Origin: an uncultured Muribaculaceae bacterium
Lineage (GTDB): Bacteria; Bacteroidota; Bacteroidia; Bacteroidales; Muribaculaceae
Assembly (NCBI GenBank): GCA_910584905.1
Contig: CAJUCQ010000056.1
Location: 1 to 37,485 of the forward strand
Length of the DNA: 37,485 nt
Direction of reading: 5' to 3'
The notes beneath the pieces were generated by a model that worked only from the letters and a program-made list of their open reading frames with translations, did not search any database and was not told where the DNA came from. The translations under genes and the position numbers were made by a program. This document shows positions 15,182-24,218 of this stretch, piece by piece; the stretch's first letter is position 1; each line of letters starts with the position of its first letter.

Positions 15182-16747
15182 ATGGGTTCATCAAGCAACA
15201 AGATGACGCCGCGTCAGAAGATGATCAATCTGATGTACATCGTGCTGACGGCTATGCTTGCGCTGAATGTGTCGAGCGATGTTCTCGACGGCTTCACGCA
15301 GGTCCACGACGGGCTATCGCGCACGAACAGCAATGTCGGCCTCCGCAACGGCGCCCTCTACCGCCAGCTCGAGACGCTCACGGAGCAGAACCCCGACAAG
15401 GGCGCACCGTGGCTCGCGAAGGCGACGTCTCTGCGTGCGCACACCGATTCGCTCTACAGCCTCATCGACTCGCTCAAGCTTGAGATTGTGCGCGAGGCCG
15501 ACGGCAAGGACGGAGACGTTGACAACATCATGAGCCGCGACGACCTTGAGGCTGCGGCCGTAGTGATGCTTTCGCCGGGGCGCAACCGCGGCTCCGAGCT
15601 TCGCAAGCGCATTGATGCGTTCCGCGAGCATGCGTGCTCGCTTTTGCCTGACACGCTCAAGCGCGGCAATATCGCCGAGGTGCTGTCGACTGACAACATC
15701 CTGCGCCGCGGCACGCTCACGGCGACGACGTGGGAGGAGAGCCGCTTCGAGCAGCAGCCGGTTGTGGCGGCGGTGACTCTACTTGCCAAGCTTCAGAATG
15801 ACATTCTGTATGCCGAGGGCGAGGTTCTGACGTCGCTTCTGAGCCAAGTCGACGCCGGCGACGTGAGGGTTAACGAACTTCACGCGCTTGTGCTCCCGCA
15901 AAGCCGTCTCGTGATTCGCGGGGGCAAATATTCGGCCAACATCGTGCTGGCGGCTGTCGACACGACGCAGCGTCCGCAAGTGTTTGTCGGCGGCAAGGCT
16001 CTCGGCAACGACCGCGGCCTCTATGAATTCACGGCAGGGAATCCGGGTTCTTACACCTATGAGGGCTATCTCGAGGTGCCTCTCGGCGACGGCACGACGG
16101 CGCGGCATCCGTTCAGCTCGTCGTACACGGTGATGGAGCCTATGGCCACAGTATCGGCGACGATGATGAACGTGCTTTACGCCGGGATTGAGAACCCAGT
16201 GGGCATTTCGGTGCCGGGTGTGGCAATGAGCGATATCTCGGCGACGATGACCAACGGCAGTCTACGGCGCGAAGGCGACCACTGGATTGCGAAGCCGACG
16301 ACCGTGGGCGAAGATGCCGTGATAAGCGTCACGGCCACGATGGACGGGCGTCCGGTGCCTGTTGCGGCAACGACCTTCCGCGTGCGCAAGCTCCCCGACC
16401 CCACGCCATATATCGCCATCCGCAACGCTCAGGACCAGACGGAACACTACCGCGGGTCCAAGCCTCTTGCGAAGGCGTCGCTTGTAGCGGCCGGAGGCGT
16501 CGGAGCGGCCATCGACGACGGCCTTCTCGACACGCCTTTCACGGTGCTGGGCTTTCAGACGATAATGTTCGACGGCTCGGGCAACGCAATGGCCGAGAAC
16601 TCCGACGGCGCTAACTTCTCTCAGAGGCAGAAGCAGCAATTCCAGCGTCTGAGCCGCGGCAAACGCTTCTTTATATCCCGCATCCGCGCCGTCGGGCCTG
16701 ACGGCATCACCCGCGACCTCTCGCCGATGGAGGTCATAGTAAACTGA
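15182..16747 (+). CDS. gldM: T9SS motor stalk protein GldM/PorM
   Basis: Partner of GldL. One transmembrane helix lies near residues 15-30 (INLMYIVLTAMLALNVSSD, the family signature), followed by a long periplasmic stalk of stacked domains that reaches the GldK/GldN ring. At 521 residues it is complete. The C-terminal segment includes KPLAKASLVAAGGVGAAI and GKRFFISRIRAVGPDG, as in other GldM proteins. It transmits proton-motive rotation across the periplasm. Confidence 0.95.
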   Translation: MGSSSNKMTPRQKMINLMYIVLTAMLALNVSSDVLDGFTQVHDGLSRTNSNVGLRNGALYRQLETLTEQNPDKGAPWLAKATSLRAHTDSLYSLIDSLKLEIVREADGKDGDVDNIMSRDDLEAAAVVMLSPGRNRGSELRKRIDAFREHACSLLPDTLKRGNIAEVLSTDNILRRGTLTATTWEESRFEQQPVVAAVTLLAKLQNDILYAEGEVLTSLLSQVDAGDVRVNELHALVLPQSRLVIRGGKYSANIVLAAVDTTQRPQVFVGGKALGNDRGLYEFTAGNPGSYTYEGYLEVPLGDGTTARHPFSSSYTVMEPMATVSATMMNVLYAGIENPVGISVPGVAMSDISATMTNGSLRREGDHWIAKPTTVGEDAVISVTATMDGRPVPVAATTFRVRKLPDPTPYIAIRNAQDQTEHYRGSKPLAKASLVAAGGVGAAIDDGLLDTPFTVLGFQTIMFDGSGNAMAENSDGANFSQRQKQQFQRLSRGKRFFISRIRAVGPDGITRDLSPMEVIVN

Positions 16748-16776
16748 ACCCTCTCAATATCCGCCATATAAAATCA

Positions 16777-17934
16777 ATGACACCCAAACGCATTATCATC
16801 CTCGCCTGCGCGGCCTTGCTAACGGCCGGAGCAGTGTATTCACAGGACGACGCCACGGGCGGTGTGCGCCGCCGCAGCGGCGGGCGCGACAGCCGTCAGG
16901 ACCGCCAACAGGACGGGACCGTCGTCACCGAACGCATGCAGGCCTTCTACGGCGAAGAGAACACGAGCATCACCGACGCCGACCGCCAGTGGATGCGCGT
17001 CATCTACCGCAATATCGACCTTGACAAGGACCGCAACGCACCGCTCTATTTCCCTGAAGAGCCGGTCGATGGTCAGGAGAATCTTTTCCGCATCATCCTC
17101 CGGCATGTGGCCGAGGGGCGCGTGCCTGCATTTGAGTATCTCGACGGCCGCGAGGTTTTCACGGACCGCTACCGCGTGAACATGCGCGATGTATTCGACC
17201 GCTTCGGCATTCCGTTCACCGCGGCGAAGGGGTCGACGGAGAAGAATCCGAAGTACACCGTCGACGAGAACGACGTGCCCACCAACGAGGTGCTGAGCTA
17301 TTTCGTGGTCGAGCGCTGGGAGTTTGACACGCGCCGCAACCGCCTCCGTCCGGTGGTCGAAGCCATCTGCCCCGTGCTCCATCGTTCGGGAGATTTCGGC
17401 GGCGAGGCTCTTAAATATCCGATGTTCTGGGTCAAGTTCACTGACCTGCGCCCTTATCTCGCGGCACAGACGATATTTGTCGACGACGACAACAACCTGC
17501 CGACGTGCAGCTATGACGATTTCTTCACGCTGAATATGTACGACGGCGAAATCTATAAGACGCGTAATCTTAAGAATCGTTCGATGGTGCAGATGTACAG
17601 CGACCCTGACGACCTCAAGCGTGCGCAGGACAGCATCCAAGGGCGCCTCGACCATTTCGAGGATAAGCTGTGGGTGCCGACGCGCGAGGAGGTGCTGGCC
17701 GCCCGAGCCAAGAAGGAGGCGGAAGCCGAGGGCAAGAGCGAACTTGCGGGCGAGACGGCACCTGCGGCTGAGAGCGCCGTAAGCGCCTCGGAAGAGACTA
17801 AATCCGAGAGACCCAAGCGAAGCACGAAGCGTTCGACGAAGAAGTCGTCGAAAAAATACAAGGAGCAGAAGCCCAAGAGCTCGGGCGGTTCGTCGAACGC
17901 GGTGCGTTCGGTGCGAAACCGCAAGAAGCGCTGA
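16777..17934 (+). CDS. gldN: T9SS ring protein GldN/PorN with a basic tail
   Basis: Periplasmic T9SS ring subunit. A signal peptide (about 1-22, ending AGAVYSQ) is followed by the conserved GldN core, including ERMQAFYGEENTSITDADRQW-like and CSYDDFFTLNMYDGEIYKT segments. It binds GldK and the distal end of GldM. The protein is 385 residues because the core is followed by an Ala/Glu-rich stretch and a strongly basic low-complexity tail from about 339, with KRST and KKSS repeats and about 19 Lys/Arg in the last 47 residues. The tail's role is unknown. A terminator follows. Confidence 0.93.
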   Translation: MTPKRIIILACAALLTAGAVYSQDDATGGVRRRSGGRDSRQDRQQDGTVVTERMQAFYGEENTSITDADRQWMRVIYRNIDLDKDRNAPLYFPEEPVDGQENLFRIILRHVAEGRVPAFEYLDGREVFTDRYRVNMRDVFDRFGIPFTAAKGSTEKNPKYTVDENDVPTNEVLSYFVVERWEFDTRRNRLRPVVEAICPVLHRSGDFGGEALKYPMFWVKFTDLRPYLAAQTIFVDDDNNLPTCSYDDFFTLNMYDGEIYKTRNLKNRSMVQMYSDPDDLKRAQDSIQGRLDHFEDKLWVPTREEVLAARAKKEAEAEGKSELAGETAPAAESAVSASEETKSERPKRSTKRSTKKSSKKYKEQKPKSSGGSSNAVRSVRNRKKR

Positions 17935-17989
17935 GCCTTGAGGGCGTCACTACGACCCGTCAGCCCTACCTCACACCACATTATGAGTT

Positions 17990-18024
17990 CCCCCGGACGC
18001 CGCCGAGCGGTCCGGGGGATTTTT
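17990..18024 (+). terminator. Terminator after gldN
   Basis: Arms CCCCCGGA (17990-17997) and TCCGGGGG (18011-18018) followed by ATTTTT. It ends the T9SS operon. The facing minus-strand gene ends at 18081. Confidence 0.85.
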
Positions 18025-18080
18025 GTGTTCGGACGAATTCCGACACGGCGCGGCATACGCGCGGCCTAAGCAATAGGGGT

Positions 18081-19223
18081 TTATTTTTTGATGAACGCAA
18101 TGGCGGCGGGGATGTCGCCGGTGCGGACGTGCCATTTTGTCGAGCCTGCGGGAGTGATGCAGTAGAGTTCGCCGGAGCTGACGTAGTTGCGGGCGTCGGA
18201 TAGGAATATGTTGCCTGTTTCGGGGTGCAGGGCTAAGGCGTAGGGCATGCGTATGGCTTGGGCGGTGGCATCGTCGATGAATGAGTGTCCGCGGGGAGTG
18301 AGGCGGTCGAGGTCGAATGTGTCGTAGACGGCGCGGCCGGGTCCGACGGCATAGAAGTAGTAGATGCTTTCGGGGCCGACGGCCATGTTCGTGACGTGGA
18401 CGTCGGGGAACGATGCGGCGAGGGCCATGCGACCGTCGGAGTCGGGGGCGAGCATGTGGAGGGATGGGAGGATGGTTGCTTCGCGGTTTCCGCGGGATGA
18501 AACCCAAAGGCGTCCGCGGCTGTCGGGGCGGAGGCGGTGGAGGTTTATGGCGACGTCGATGCGGCGTTCTTCGGTGAAAGAGTCGAGGTCAACGACTGAA
18601 ACGGTGCGGTCGTAGACGGGCGGGCGGTATCCGCCGCTGTTGGCGACGTAAAGTTTGCGCCCTATAACGGCCATTTCTTCGGGCTGGTATCCGACGGGGC
18701 AACGGCCGGTGACGGCGAGGGAGGTTGTGTCGACTCTGAACACGGCGCCCCGGGGGCAGTCGGGGTCGTCGGCCACGGGGCCGATGTATGAGCTGACGTA
18801 TGCGTTCGGGCCGTCGAATGCGAGGTAGCGGCAGTTGGGGATGTCGATTTGTCCGAGGCGTCGGGCAGTGCGGAGGTCGAGGACTTCGACTTTGTGGGAG
18901 CAGTTTACGACGATGTAAACTTTTGAGCCGTAGACGGCGATGTCGTTGCCTACGTCGCCGAGTTCCATCAGGGCCGAGGGGTTTGTCTCGGCGTAGATGT
19001 TGCGTCGGTAGAAGCCTGTGAACCAGTCGAAGTGGTCGAGGGTGCATTTGTTTGACCCCATATTACCTTCGTTGAGAAGGAAGAATCCGGCGATACCGGT
19101 GTCTTCGTCGGGGAAGTCAATAATTGTGTCGGCGTCGGAGGGGATTGTCACTTCGTCGTGGCGGCAGGCCACGGACAGGAGGACGATGAGGGCGAGGACT
19201 ATTTGAAGCGAAATTTTATTCAT
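18081..19223 (-). CDS. DUF5074/YncE-like beta-propeller lipoprotein, BtuG-like
   Basis: A 380-residue lipoprotein with lipobox LLSVAC (Cys20) and an acidic follow-on (RHDE), compatible with export to the cell surface. The body looks like a seven-bladed propeller of the YncE/DUF5074 type. It contains GFFLLNEGNMGSN, GDVGNDIAVYGSKVYIVVN, a PRYI-like CRYLAFDGPNAYVSS, and near the end ALHPETGNIFLSDARNY. BtuG, the high-affinity surface cobalamin binder of Bacteroides, belongs to this group and shows the same opening and closing motifs. A role in capturing cobalamin or another ligand is possible, but no btuB, btuF or btuCD lies nearby. It shares a divergent control region with the dehydrogenase gene. 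Confidence 0.8.
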   Translation of the reverse strand: MNKISLQIVLALIVLLSVACRHDEVTIPSDADTIIDFPDEDTGIAGFFLLNEGNMGSNKCTLDHFDWFTGFYRRNIYAETNPSALMELGDVGNDIAVYGSKVYIVVNCSHKVEVLDLRTARRLGQIDIPNCRYLAFDGPNAYVSSYIGPVADDPDCPRGAVFRVDTTSLAVTGRCPVGYQPEEMAVIGRKLYVANSGGYRPPVYDRTVSVVDLDSFTEERRIDVAINLHRLRPDSRGRLWVSSRGNREATILPSLHMLAPDSDGRMALAASFPDVHVTNMAVGPESIYYFYAVGPGRAVYDTFDLDRLTPRGHSFIDDATAQAIRMPYALALHPETGNIFLSDARNYVSSGELYCITPAGSTKWHVRTGDIPAAIAFIKK

Positions 19224-19227
19224 AAGT

Positions 19228-19259
19228 TAAAGATACAACAAATCGGCGGGATTTGCAAA
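19228..19259 (-). promoter_or_regulatory. Promoter for the BtuG-like gene
   Basis: On the minus strand, TTTG (19256-19259) and TATCTTTA (19228-19235, 7 of 8 to consensus) are spaced 20 bp. The -7 box lies only 4 bases from the ATG at 19223, so the leader would be minimal. Confidence 0.55.
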
Positions 19260-19283
19260 TACGGGGCTTATGATTTAATTTTG
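19252..19283 (+). promoter_or_regulatory. Promoter for the short-chain dehydrogenase gene
   Basis: TTTG (19252-19255) and TAATTTTG (19276-19283) are spaced 20 bp. Its -33 element shares the palindrome ATTTGCAAAT (19251-19260) with the divergent promoter. Confidence 0.7.
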
Positions 19284-19302
19284 CGGTATAAATTATGCTG
19301 AT

Positions 19303-20064
19303 ATGAGAAATACTGTTTTTATCACGGGCGGCGCATCGGGCATCGGCGCGGCGTCGGCGGCGCTGTTTGCGTCGAAGGGATGGAATGTGGCTGTTTACGA
19401 TTTGCAGCGCACGGATTTTGTTGATGAAATGTCGAGGACCTGCGGCGACCGGTTTTTGTTTTTTGAGGGCGACACGCGCGACGGCGCGGCCCTTGAGGCT
19501 GCGGCCGAGGCTACGGCGGGGGCGTTCGGTGGATTGAGGACGGTGTTTGCCTGCGCGGGCGTTCACCACTCCGACACGTTGCTCGACGTGACGGAGGATG
19601 ACCTTCGCCGGGTGATGGATATAAACGTGACGGGGACGTTCAGGACCTTGCGCGCTACGGTGCCTCATATCATTGCCGGCGGGGGCGGTGCGGTTGTAAT
19701 CAACGCTTCCGACCAGTCGCTGATAGGGAAGCGCCACAGTTTTGCCTACGGGCTGACGAAGGGGGCGCTCGGACAGATGACCAAGAGCCTCGCGCTTGAC
19801 CTTGCGGAGAAGGGTGTGCGGGTTAATGCCATCTGCCCGGGGACGATACGCACGCCTATGGTTGATGCGATTTTCGAACGCTGCTCCGCCCGCGGGGACG
19901 GGAGCGTCGAGGCGTTGTGGGCCGAAGAGGAGTCTCTTTTTCCGCTCGGGCGGGTCGGCAGGCCCGAAGAAGTTGCGCGGCTCGTGTATTTTCTCGGGTC
20001 GGACGATTCGTCGTTTTCGACGGGAGGGTTGTTTCCTGTTGACGGAGGGCTGACGGCGGGGTGA
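19303..20064 (+). CDS. Short-chain dehydrogenase/reductase, NAD-type
   Basis: Classical SDR fold, 253 residues. The cofactor motif TGGASGIG is at 8-15, and Asp33 at the end of the second strand (VYDLQ) favours NAD over NADP. The structural CAG motif is near 84-86, Asn108 in DINVTG, and the catalytic set is Ser136 with Tyr149-x3-Lys153 (YGLTK). The C-terminal VYFLGSDDSSFSTGGLFPVDGG is typical of sugar or polyol and 3-oxoacyl-type SDRs. The substrate cannot be assigned. It is a single-gene unit from its own promoter and ends 15 bp from the convergent sbcC stop. Confidence 0.88.
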   Translation: MRNTVFITGGASGIGAASAALFASKGWNVAVYDLQRTDFVDEMSRTCGDRFLFFEGDTRDGAALEAAAEATAGAFGGLRTVFACAGVHHSDTLLDVTEDDLRRVMDINVTGTFRTLRATVPHIIAGGGGAVVINASDQSLIGKRHSFAYGLTKGALGQMTKSLALDLAEKGVRVNAICPGTIRTPMVDAIFERCSARGDGSVEALWAEEESLFPLGRVGRPEEVARLVYFLGSDDSSFSTGGLFPVDGGLTAG

Positions 20065-20079
20065 GCCGTAGCGTGGGTG

Positions 20080-22941
20080 TCAGGCTTGCGTGACTGTGTA
20101 CTTCGATGAGTTTCGGCCGGGGATTTGCTCGACGTCGATGCGCACGGGTATGCGGTCGCGGAGGCTTTCGATGTGGCTTATAATGCCTACACGACGTCCG
20201 CCGCGTCGGCGCAGGGAGCGTAGAGTCTCGACGGCGTCCTCAAGGGCTTTTCCGCTGAGGTTTCCGAAACCTTCGTCAATAAAGAGAGTGTCGACACCGA
20301 GGCCCGTGCCGATGTCGGCGAGGGCGAGCGCAAGGGCGAGGGAAACGACGAATGTTTCGCCGCCGGAGATGTGTTTTGCGGAGCGGCGGGCGTAGCCTTC
20401 GTATGAGTCTTCGACGTCGATGTTGTATGAGTTAGGCGAGCCTATGAGGCGGTAGCGGGGCATCAGCGAGCGCATGTAGACGTTTGCGCTGTTGATGAGG
20501 TCAGCGAGGACGTAGCTTTGGGCTATGGTCCGGAATTTTTTTCCGTCGGAGCTTCCGAACAGTTCGTTCAGGCGGGCAAGGAGGAGGCGCCGGCGTCGCA
20601 ACGGCTCGACGGCGCTTTCGATTTCCTTCACGCGGGCGGCAGCGGCGGCATCGGCGTCGAGTTTTGCCTGAATGCTTCCGACGGCCTGCCGGGCGGCGTC
20701 GGCCTCGGCGAGAGCGGCTTTCAATGAGTCTTCGAGCCGGGCGGGTGTGAGGTCAGGGGTGACGGCGTCGGAGCGGGCGGCTTCGTGGGCGCGGATTGAA
20801 CGCCCGAGGTCGGCGATGCTTGTGCGTGCGGCCGTGACGGCATCCGCAAGGGCTTTGTCGGCGATGCGGAGGGCGTCGATGCGGTCGGGGGATGTGCGGG
20901 AAAGGGATTCGAAGATTGCGCGGTCCATGTTTCGGGCGGCGAGAAAGGCGTCGACGGCGCGCGCGCTTTCTTCAGCGGCCTCGGCGGCGGCGGCGCGGCG
21001 TCCGTCCAAGATGGAGAATCGCGCGAGGAAGCCGGGGGCGTCGGTCATGATTGTCTCGTCGAATGCGGCGTCAGGGGCTATGTCCCGGTCATCGAACCAT
21101 TCGGGGCGTGCGTCGGCGATATTTTTCATAAGCGGCATAAGGACTGCGCGGCGCTTTTCGAGGTCGGCCCGGGCGGCATCGAAGCGTGCGTCGGCGGCTG
21201 ATACTTTCAGCTTTGCGTCGGCGAGGATTTCGGAGGCGCGGAGGCCGGCGGCGCGTGCTTTTTCGCGCGCGGCTGATGCGAGGGCGAGGCGGCGGCGCGC
21301 ATCCTCGGGCGAGAAGGCCGAAGGGTTGTCGGGGAGGCTGAAGGCGAGGCCGGAGTCGGACTGCTCGGCTTCGAAGCGAGTCTTTTCGGCCTCAAGGTCG
21401 GCGGCCTTGTCGCGGCGGAGCTTGTCCGCGGCGGCGATTTGGGCGGCGAGCGAGTCGGCGCAGCGGCGTGCGCGGTCGGTTTCGGCGCGGAGGGCTTCGT
21501 ATTGCTTTTTGAGCGGAAGGACGAATTCGTCGAAGATTGCATCGGCGCATATTGTGTCGACGATTTTCGAGCCGCATACGGGGCATATGTCGCCGGGGAC
21601 GAGCAATGCTCTTATTTTTTCAACAGCCTCCTCGCCGGACATTGCCGCCGAAGAGTATCGGCGCTCGGCCTCGGCTAGCTCTTGCTCAAGGGCCGGAAGA
21701 GCATCGACGACGGCCTTGCGGCGGGCTTGGCGGTCGCGGAGGTCGGCGTTGAGGGCCATTAGCTCGCGCTCGGCGCTGAAGATATGGAGCGAGCGCGCAA
21801 GGGCGTATTCGTCATCGGCGGCGAGGGCGGCGGCCTTGGCGCGGGCGCGGGCGGCCTCGGCCGCGGTGATGCCCGCCCGGGCTTGGTCGGCGGCGACGGC
21901 AAGGGGCGCGAGGGATGCGTCGCCGGTGATGAATGCGCATGCCCGACGGAGGCGCATGACGTCGCTTCGGAGGGCGGAGATGCCTTTTTCGGCGGCGGCG
22001 CGTTCGGCCTCGGCTTTACGGGCGGCCTCGGCGGCGGCTCGGGCGGGGGCCGAGGTTTCCCACAGGGCAATGAAGCTGCGGTGGTCGGCGGCCTGCGGCG
22101 AAGCAAAAGCGGCCTCGGCGCGGACAAGGGCTTGGTCGGCGGCTGTTTTCGCCGTGCGGAGGGAAGCGGCGGTGTTTATCCACGCGATTGATGCGCGTAT
22201 GGAGTCGGCTCGGGCGGCGGCATCGACGGCTTTGGCTGTCTCGGCCTTCAGCGTTGCGGCAAGGGCGTCGGTTTCTTCGGGTGAAAGGCGCGCAACGGAA
22301 GCGAGGACGGCTTCTTCGCGGGCACAAGCGTCGGCGGCGAGCTGATACTCCTGATATATGCGCTTGCCGATGAGGGCATAGCGGCGTGTGCCTGTAAGCT
22401 TTTCGAGGATTCCGGCCTTTTCGTCGTCCGAGCCTTTCAGGAATGAGGCGAAGCGCCCCTGCGCCAGCATGGTGGTGCGGCAGAAGTCGTGGTAGCCGAG
22501 TCCGACGGCTTGCCTGATTGCCTCGGCCACTTCGACACGCTTGGTGTATGTGATTTCTTTTTCGGAGGCGAGAGCTACGGTGAGAGTCCACTCGGCCTTC
22601 TGGAGCGTCCCGTTGATGCGTCCCCGGGCGCGTCGGCGGCTCCAGCGGGCGCGGCAAGGCGTGCCGTCGTTGGCGATGAAGTCGAGAGTGACAGCCGACG
22701 AAGCTGTGCCTTCGCGCATGATTCGGGCCGTGTCGGCGTCCTCGCCTTTGGCTGCGGGGCTGAGTCTCGGAGTCCCGCCGTACAAGGCGAGGCATATACA
22801 GTCGAGGAGGGTTGATTTCCCGGCGCCGACGTTGCCGCTGATAAGGAACACGTCGGCGTCGGCGAGCGGAGATGCGTCGAAATCAATGACGGCGTGGCTG
22901 ACGGATGCAATGTTGTCGATGACAAGATGGATGATTTTCAT
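20080..22941 (-). CDS. sbcC: DNA double-strand-break nuclease subunit SbcC
   Basis: ATPase/coiled-coil subunit of SbcCD, which opens hairpins and processes DNA ends, for example at palindromes and blocked forks. Walker A is GNVGAGKST (36-44). Two long Ala/Arg/Glu-rich coiled-coil arms flank the zinc hook CPVC (453-456). The ABC signature SGGETFVVSLALALALAD starts near 859 and Walker B is DTLFIDEGFG at 884-893. At 953 residues it is full length. It lies 7 bp after sbcD on the same strand, a standard sbcD-sbcC operon. Confidence 0.96.
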   Translation of the reverse strand: MKIIHLVIDNIASVSHAVIDFDASPLADADVFLISGNVGAGKSTLLDCICLALYGGTPRLSPAAKGEDADTARIMREGTASSAVTLDFIANDGTPCRARWSRRRARGRINGTLQKAEWTLTVALASEKEITYTKRVEVAEAIRQAVGLGYHDFCRTTMLAQGRFASFLKGSDDEKAGILEKLTGTRRYALIGKRIYQEYQLAADACAREEAVLASVARLSPEETDALAATLKAETAKAVDAAARADSIRASIAWINTAASLRTAKTAADQALVRAEAAFASPQAADHRSFIALWETSAPARAAAEAARKAEAERAAAEKGISALRSDVMRLRRACAFITGDASLAPLAVAADQARAGITAAEAARARAKAAALAADDEYALARSLHIFSAERELMALNADLRDRQARRKAVVDALPALEQELAEAERRYSSAAMSGEEAVEKIRALLVPGDICPVCGSKIVDTICADAIFDEFVLPLKKQYEALRAETDRARRCADSLAAQIAAADKLRRDKAADLEAEKTRFEAEQSDSGLAFSLPDNPSAFSPEDARRRLALASAAREKARAAGLRASEILADAKLKVSAADARFDAARADLEKRRAVLMPLMKNIADARPEWFDDRDIAPDAAFDETIMTDAPGFLARFSILDGRRAAAAEAAEESARAVDAFLAARNMDRAIFESLSRTSPDRIDALRIADKALADAVTAARTSIADLGRSIRAHEAARSDAVTPDLTPARLEDSLKAALAEADAARQAVGSIQAKLDADAAAAARVKEIESAVEPLRRRRLLLARLNELFGSSDGKKFRTIAQSYVLADLINSANVYMRSLMPRYRLIGSPNSYNIDVEDSYEGYARRSAKHISGGETFVVSLALALALADIGTGLGVDTLFIDEGFGNLSGKALEDAVETLRSLRRRGGRRVGIISHIESLRDRIPVRIDVEQIPGRNSSKYTVTQA

Positions 22942-22948
22942 GGCTTCT

Positions 22949-24148
22949 TCATTCGATGGATGATTCGATTTCGCGGAACAGCTCCATCAGTTCGGGGCTG
23001 AAGTCGGCGGCAGTGTCGGCGGCGTATCTGGCGGCGAGGTCGAATGGCGGCGTGTCTCTGAACTCGGCCACGGTCATAGAGTCGTCGGCTGAGGAGGCGC
23101 CTTCGGCCGGGTCGGCGCGCCGGGAGTTTATGACGCAAAGGGTGGCGGCCTTGCCTTCGAGAGCGGCGGCGGCTTCGTCGCGTGCTTCGGGGTGGAGGAA
23201 ATCGTCGACGAGGACGTTGATTCTGAGCAGACATGGTCTCGAAGCGGGGAAGGCGTTGAGTTCGGCGAGGCAGTCGTCCCACTGGGCGAAGCCTTCGGCG
23301 GGGATGTTGACGAGCGGGCAGGGGTCGTTGACGGTGATTTTTTCGACTTCGACGCTGGCGTCGGGTCCGTGCCCTGAAAGGGATACGAGGCTGAAGGTGT
23401 GGCGGAAGCACTCGTCGAAGCTGACGGCGAGCGGCGAGCCGCAATAGCGGGCTATGGCGGGCGAGCCGGGGAGGGCGAATGAGGCGGGGCGGTGGATATG
23501 GCCGAGGGCGAGGTAGTCGTAGCCGCTACCCATAGCTTCGAGCGGGCGGACGTCGATTCCTCCGACGGCTTCGCCTGCGGGGTCGGAGGCCACGGCGCAG
23601 TGGGCGGCCATGACCACGGGGAGGTCCTCGCGGGCGTTGCGGCCGGCGGCGGCGAGCATCGCGGGGTAAAATCCGTCGGGGATATTTCGGTCATGGGCAT
23701 AGGGCACCGCCACGACGTATGCCTTTCCGGGGATATGTATCACGAGCCTCGCGTTCGCTTCGGCAAATGCATCGGCCTGCGGCGCCTCGCCTGCGGGGCG
23801 GTCGATGCGGCCTATCATGTCGATTCCGGCGAATGCCCAAAGCGGGCTCATGGCTTCGTGGCGGGCGGCGCTGTCGTGGTTTCCGGCGATGACGATGATG
23901 CGCATTCCCTCGGGTCCGGCGCGCCTGACAGCGGCAAGGCCTTCGACGAGCAGGCGTGTGGCCCACACGGGGGGCTGGGCGCTGTCGTATATATCGCCTG
24001 AAACAATGACGGCGTCGGGGCGCCTGTCGGCGACTACTTCGGCGAGGCGGGCGAGCATGGCTTCCTGACGCATGCGGCAATCGCGGCCGTAGAGGCTCAG
24101 GCCGAGATGCCAGTCGGAAGTGTGGATAAAGGTAAAGGCCGGTGACAT
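22949..24148 (-). CDS. sbcD: DNA double-strand-break nuclease subunit SbcD
   Basis: Mre11-type Mn-dependent nuclease partner of SbcC. Phosphoesterase motifs appear in order: SDWHLG (11-16), VIVSGDIYD, IVIAGNHDS, AAHCAVA and LGHIHRP. The cap and SbcC-binding region fills the C-terminal half, with an Asp/Glu/Ala-rich end. The 399-residue form starting at 24148 (MSPAFTFIHTSDWHLG) is chosen. An upstream in-frame ATG at 24202 adds 18 atypical residues and would lie upstream of the -7 box at 24168-24175. Confidence 0.95.
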   Translation of the reverse strand: MSPAFTFIHTSDWHLGLSLYGRDCRMRQEAMLARLAEVVADRRPDAVIVSGDIYDSAQPPVWATRLLVEGLAAVRRAGPEGMRIIVIAGNHDSAARHEAMSPLWAFAGIDMIGRIDRPAGEAPQADAFAEANARLVIHIPGKAYVVAVPYAHDRNIPDGFYPAMLAAAGRNAREDLPVVMAAHCAVASDPAGEAVGGIDVRPLEAMGSGYDYLALGHIHRPASFALPGSPAIARYCGSPLAVSFDECFRHTFSLVSLSGHGPDASVEVEKITVNDPCPLVNIPAEGFAQWDDCLAELNAFPASRPCLLRINVLVDDFLHPEARDEAAAALEGKAATLCVINSRRADPAEGASSADDSMTVAEFRDTPPFDLAARYAADTAADFSPELMELFREIESSIE

Positions 24149-24167
24149 ATGGGGGAAATGTTTTCGA

Positions 24168-24175
24168 CAAATGTA
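24168..24175 (-). promoter_or_regulatory. -7 box for sbcD-sbcC
   Basis: TACATTTG on the minus strand matches TAnnTTTG, about 20 bases before the sbcD ATG at 24148. The -33 element is weak (TTTC at 18 bp spacing, TTTG only at 23). It supports the shorter SbcD start. Confidence 0.5.
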
Positions 24176-24218
24176 GAAAAAAAACGCGTCATGCGAAAGC
24201 AAATGCCAAAAAAAAGTT

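Noticed and set aside
20672..22345. 557-codon plus-strand frame opposite sbcC
   Set aside because: Ala/Arg/Ser-rich shadow of the sbcC coiled-coil region; no recognisable domain.
24149..24202. Longer SbcD start at 24202
   Set aside because: Adds 18 residues not seen in the family and starts upstream of the -7 box at 24168-24175.
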